Assembly: GCA_946402595.1 (NCBI GenBank)
Contig: CAMIWY010000054.1
Span: forward strand, 1 to 8,044
Reading direction: 5' to 3'
Length of the DNA stretch: 8,044 nt
Source of the DNA: an uncultured Clostridia bacterium
GTDB lineage: Bacteria; Bacillota; Clostridia; Peptostreptococcales; Anaerovoracaceae
The notes below the pieces were generated by a model. That model was not told the DNA's origin, did no database searches, and worked only from the letters and a program-made list of their open reading frames with translations. The translations under genes were made by a program, and so were the position numbers. This document shows positions 4,525 to 8,044 of this stretch, piece after piece; within the stretch, counting starts at the first letter, position 1; each line of letters opens with the position of its first letter.

Positions 4525-6972
4525 CTATCCTCTGACGCTCTGTAGCTTGCCGTTCACAGACTCGCTCTCATCACGCGCATTTACATCAAGTCCTTTTCTC
4601 CTGAGAAGTTCTCTCATTGCCACAGCCGCCTGTCCGAGGCATATGCCTCCGTCATTAGGCGGGACCATGCTGTGGATCAGCACTTCAAAACCTTCATTCT
4701 TAAGTCCGTCCTCGCACATCCTGAGAAGCAGCCGGTTCTGGAACACGCCTCCGCTGAGAGCAGCTGTGCTGATGCCGCTTGTCTCTCTGAGGATGCAGCA
4801 GGTCTTCACTATGCCGTCAGCAAGAGCCTGATGGAACTCCCAGGCCAGCTCCTCCTGCGATGCACCTCTGAGTCTTTCCTCAGTCAGCCACATGAAGAGG
4901 TCCTCTGTATCGTGTACAAGGCACTCATTTCCATCAGGTTCTGTTTCCGTCCTGACTGCTGCGCCTTTCTCTTCTGTATATCTGCTTCTTCCCGGATCCT
5001 CGCTGTAACGCTCGGCCGTATACTGAAGAGTTGTTGAAGCCTCACCTTCGAAGGTCGACTTCTTCCTCACACCGAGGACTGCACTGACTGCATCAAACAG
5101 CCTTCCGGCGCTTGTAGATCTGATGCTGTTTATGTTCCTGTCTGCCATCATGAACTGCATTCTGAGTTCCTGATCTCCGCACAGGTCCAGTTCTCTGACG
5201 AACTTCTCTGTCTTTTCTTTATCTCTGCATGCTCCGTAGAGCATGGAAACTGCTATTCTCCAGCCTTCCTTTGCTGATACATCCCCGCCGCTCTGAAGGA
5301 AAGGACTTATGTGTCCGGCTCTTTCATATCCGTCAAGGTCAGCTGTCATGTACTCGCCGCCCCATACAGTGCCGTCATCGCCGTATCCCGTACCGTCGAA
5401 GGATACCCCTATGACCCTGTCGGTGCGGTTGTTTTCCGCAAGGCATGAAGCGATATGAGCGTAGTGATGCTGGATCTCCATTACCGGAAGCCCCAGCTCA
5501 TGGGCCACCGCTGTGGTGTTGTACTTAGGATGCTTGTCGCATGCTACGAGTTCAGGCTGCGACTCAAGAAGGTCGCACATCCTCTTCATGGATTCCTTAA
5601 GGGCTCTTACCGTGCGAAGATCCTCTGTATCTCCGACATAAGGCGAAGGATAGAAAAGATGGTTCTTCGCAACACAGAATGTGTTTTTGAGCTCTCCTCC
5701 TACAGCAAGGATATTGCCCTCACAAGGCATGTCAAGCATGAAAGGAAGCGGCGCATATCCTCTTGAGCGCCTTATCATGTACGGCTCTCCCCGGTGGAAG
5801 TCCATGACAGAGTCATCGGCTCTCAGTCTTATGAGACGGTTGTGGGACAGTATCATGTCGCACATCCTCGAGAGTTCTCTGACCGCATCCTCATCGTCCC
5901 TGCAGATGGCTGCGCCTGACACATTTCCGCTGGTCATGACCAGACAGTCAGGCATCACTATGCCGTCAGGATAATCGAACAGCAGGAGCTGTACAGGAGC
6001 ATACGGCAGCATGACTCCGATTGAAGGGTTGTCCGGTGCGATGCCCGGAGCGAGCCTGGCATCCTTCCTGCCGCTCTTCTTAAGGAGAATTATCGGCTTC
6101 TGATGACCGTCTATTATCTCCTCCTGCTGAGGATCTGTGATGCATTCTCTTCTGACAGTGTCAAGGTCCTTCATCATTACGGCAAAAGGCTTGGCAGGTC
6201 TCGGTTTAATGTCTCTCAGCCTCTGAACAGCCTCCTGGTTCGTAGCGTCGCAGCAGAGATGGAATCCACCGATTCCCTTGATAGCAACTATCCCGCCGCT
6301 GCTGACTATACGTCTTATCTCCGTGATCGCAGGGCCGTCTTTCTTCCATTTCGGAAGCTTCTTCACATCGACAGGAAGCTCTGCGCTTCCGTCAGTCGAT
6401 ATCAGGTAGACCTGCGGGCCGCATTCATTGCAGCATACCGGCTGAGCATCATACCTTCTCGTCTCGGAATGTGTATACTCGTACTCACACTGAGGGCACA
6501 TCGGGGATTCCGACATGCTCGTTCTGATCCTGTCATACGGCAGACCGTCGAGGATCGTGGTACGCGGACCGCATGAAGTGCAGTTTATGAACGGATGGAG
6601 ATACCTTCTGTCATCCGGATCATACAGTTCCTTCTTGCACTTGTCGCATATGGCTATATCAGGTGATACAAATATCTCCCCCTGCACCTTGGCGCTCTCT
6701 ATTATCTCAAAGCTGTCTGCAGTGCCTATATTCTCAGGTGCATCCGCTCTGTCGAGCTTCAGGATTATAGCTCTTTCAGGAGGATTATGGAGAAGGTCAT
6801 CGAAAAAGGCATCGACATCCTCCTTCTCTCCCTGAGCGTCGATCTCCACGAAAGGTCCCTTGTTGGAAACGCTCCCGCATATCCCGTGTGCAGCAGCGTG
6901 CCTGGCCACCGTCGGACGGAAGCCTACCCCCTGCACTATCCCGTACACCCTTGCTGTTTCAGCATGCTGCAT
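4525..6972 (-). CDS. hypF: Carbamoyltransferase HypF, [NiFe]-hydrogenase maturation
   Basis: HypF uses carbamoyl phosphate and ATP to form a carbamoyl adenylate and transfers the carbamoyl group to the C-terminal cysteine of HypE. This is the first step in making the cyanide ligands of [NiFe] hydrogenases in the cytoplasm. All domains are visible in the 815 residues. The acylphosphatase domain (about 5-92) has VQGVGFRP with catalytic R19 and N37. The zinc-finger domain has the exact family spacing C109/C112, C131/C134, C159/C162, C181/C184. The YrdC-like domain (about 215-410) has KGIGGFHL at 232, MTSGN at 346 and RRSRGYAPLP at 401. The Kae1-like domain has HHYAH at 502-506, SGGVFQN at 740 and NDGGICLGQ at 773. 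The protein is somewhat longer than the roughly 750 residues of E. coli HypF. The extra length appears to lie in a linker near residues 192-215 and in a charged stretch after residue 640. No catalytic motif is missing. The stop lies 14 bases before hypC. Confidence 0.98.
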   Translation of the reverse strand: MQHAETARVYGIVQGVGFRPTVARHAAAHGICGSVSNKGPFVEIDAQGEKEDVDAFFDDLLHNPPERAIILKLDRADAPENIGTADSFEIIESAKVQGEIFVSPDIAICDKCKKELYDPDDRRYLHPFINCTSCGPRTTILDGLPYDRIRTSMSESPMCPQCEYEYTHSETRRYDAQPVCCNECGPQVYLISTDGSAELPVDVKKLPKWKKDGPAITEIRRIVSSGGIVAIKGIGGFHLCCDATNQEAVQRLRDIKPRPAKPFAVMMKDLDTVRRECITDPQQEEIIDGHQKPIILLKKSGRKDARLAPGIAPDNPSIGVMLPYAPVQLLLFDYPDGIVMPDCLVMTSGNVSGAAICRDDEDAVRELSRMCDMILSHNRLIRLRADDSVMDFHRGEPYMIRRSRGYAPLPFMLDMPCEGNILAVGGELKNTFCVAKNHLFYPSPYVGDTEDLRTVRALKESMKRMCDLLESQPELVACDKHPKYNTTAVAHELGLPVMEIQHHYAHIASCLAENNRTDRVIGVSFDGTGYGDDGTVWGGEYMTADLDGYERAGHISPFLQSGGDVSAKEGWRIAVSMLYGACRDKEKTEKFVRELDLCGDQELRMQFMMADRNINSIRSTSAGRLFDAVSAVLGVRKKSTFEGEASTTLQYTAERYSEDPGRSRYTEEKGAAVRTETEPDGNECLVHDTEDLFMWLTEERLRGASQEELAWEFHQALADGIVKTCCILRETSGISTAALSGGVFQNRLLLRMCEDGLKNEGFEVLIHSMVPPNDGGICLGQAAVAMRELLRRKGLDVNARDESESVNGKLQSVRG

Positions 6973-6981
6973 TGACAGCTG

Positions 6982-6989
6982 TCTCCTTT
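6982..6989 (-). promoter_or_regulatory. Shine-Dalgarno site of hypF
   Basis: AAAGGAGA lies directly after the stop codon of the upstream nitrogenase-like gene and 9 bases before the hypF ATG at 6972. It fixes the hypF start and supports translation of both genes from one message. Confidence 0.75.
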
Positions 6990-8044
6990 CTATCCTGCGG
7001 ATCCGCCTGACACCGCAAAGTGCGGCAGATCGATATATGTTCCGGCATATCCCCTTGCTGCTTTGCGGAAGGATCTGTCGGCGATGATGACGTCATATCC
7101 GCCGTTTTCCATCAGTCCGATGAAATCCTCTTCCTCTCTGATGCGGATGTCTCCGTCTTCCTTTAACTCCCCATCGAGCATGAACCATGTGGCAACGGTC
7201 ACATCAGCATCGCAGCAGCTGACGATCTGTTTTCTGATCTCGTTGGCACGTATCTGCTGGTGGATTATGAGGACCCTGCGTCCTTCAAACAATTCCTTAA
7301 GACGCTCATCCGTATCACCTGCAGCATCACAGTCAGCAGCCCTCCGCAGAGCCGCCTCCGCCAGCGGATCGCATACCTCATATGGCGTCCCGAAACGTTC
7401 CTTAAGATATCTTGCCGCCTTGAGGCCTGCCGGAGAGACCACAATGTTTCTCTCCACCCTGCCTGCATCTCTGAGTTCATCAAATGAGCTGCCTGCACCA
7501 TACAGTAACGGATGAGTGATGCCCCTTTCTGTGAGCCATGCCCTGATCATCCCCGGTGCATCCGCTTCATCGAAGTCCAGAGGAGTGACTCCGAGCACTC
7601 CTGCAGAATCCGGGATGACACTCTCATCTTCTCCGGCTGCGAACCTTCGCATCAGCTCAAGATACGCTTTGGATGCTCCGTCATCATACATCCTGATCCC
7701 GTTCGTGTTCAGTGCAAGGACGGGCAGATCCGTATGCTTTTCACCCATTCTCCTGAGAGCCTTGTAGTCCGTTGCGATCGTTGCAGGCACCGGTGTTCCG
7801 ATGATGGCGACGAAAGCTGCATCCAGTCTGTCCGCCGCTTTTTCGATCTTTCTGATCAGGAGATCGTCGCGTCCGAGAATGGCATCCATGTCTCTGAGTC
7901 CTGCAGAGAATACAGCACTTTTCGTGTCAAGCCACCTCGGCTCATCGAATCCGCATACATTTCCCGCGCATCCGCCTGCATCGCAGACTATTACCATTCC
8001 GCCCAGCTCATACAGTACTGATACGGCACCTGACTGATCGGGAG
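6990..8044 (-). CDS. Nitrogenase component 1-like oxidoreductase subunit (5' end outside window)
   Basis: This protein probably belongs to the NifD/NifK/NifE/NifN-like superfamily (nitrogenase component 1 type oxidoreductase), whose members bind iron-sulfur clusters or cofactors and take electrons from a NifH-like partner. The frame stays open to the window edge. The first ATG at 7997 is internal, because 15 sensible residues precede it, including SVLYELGG. About 350 residues are visible. Early in the protein is a cysteine cluster, CDAGGCAGNVCGFDEPRW (visible residues 20-37), at the place where component 1 proteins carry their N-terminal cluster cysteines. It is followed by LRDMDAILGRD, alternating Rossmann-like segments such as RRVLIIHQQ, and a C-terminal YIDLPHFAVSGG. 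I recall similar proteins in Clostridia annotated only as nitrogenase component 1, with no established function. No cofactor histidine or cysteine ligand could be assigned by eye. The stop codon lies 17 bases before hypF, so the two are probably co-transcribed. A cofactor-biosynthesis relative (CfbD or BchN/B type) is possible. True nitrogenase is unlikely because the protein is short and divergent. Confidence 0.75.
   Translation of the reverse strand, partial: PDQSGAVSVLYELGGMVIVCDAGGCAGNVCGFDEPRWLDTKSAVFSAGLRDMDAILGRDDLLIRKIEKAADRLDAAFVAIIGTPVPATIATDYKALRRMGEKHTDLPVLALNTNGIRMYDDGASKAYLELMRRFAAGEDESVIPDSAGVLGVTPLDFDEADAPGMIRAWLTERGITHPLLYGAGSSFDELRDAGRVERNIVVSPAGLKAARYLKERFGTPYEVCDPLAEAALRRAADCDAAGDTDERLKELFEGRRVLIIHQQIRANEIRKQIVSCCDADVTVATWFMLDGELKEDGDIRIREEEDFIGLMENGGYDVIIADRSFRKAARGYAGTYIDLPHFAVSGGSAG

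Overview
The window reads as a chromosomal segment of an anaerobic Firmicute, most likely a member of the Clostridia. The pointers are purine-rich Shine-Dalgarno sites (AGGAGG type) before most genes, a full set of hyp genes for [NiFe]-hydrogenase maturation, a nitrogenase-like protein of a type I associate with clostridial genomes, and a MATE transporter with the N-terminus usual for Firmicutes. Base composition looks balanced throughout and no compositional break is visible by eye. I cannot name genus or species.

Every gene lies on the minus strand, so the transcriptional order runs from the right edge to the left edge. Unit 1 (8044 down to about 2174) is a tight run: a nitrogenase component 1-like protein whose 5' end lies beyond the right edge, then hypF, hypC, hypD and hypE. 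Gaps are 17, 14 and 4 bases, followed by an 8-base overlap. The unit closes with a clear intrinsic terminator at 2174-2200. HypF and HypE make the cyanide ligands, and HypC and HypD hold and assemble the Fe(CN)2CO centre of [NiFe] hydrogenases. The nickel-insertion genes hypA and hypB and the hydrogenase subunits are not in the window.

A 198-base intergenic region (2043-2240) holds that terminator and, beyond it, a candidate promoter at 2076-2104 with a 9-base direct repeat between its -35 and -10 elements. Unit 2 then runs leftward: a membrane-anchored glycerophosphodiester phosphodiesterase-like protein, a SEC-C zinc-motif protein of unknown role, and the first 33 codons of a MATE-family transporter cut by the left edge. 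No terminator is visible between these three, so they may be co-transcribed.

The least ordinary item is the nitrogenase-like gene as first visible member of a hydrogenase-maturation operon. Its partner components, if any, would lie just past the right edge. Plus-strand reading frames are shadows of the minus-strand genes.
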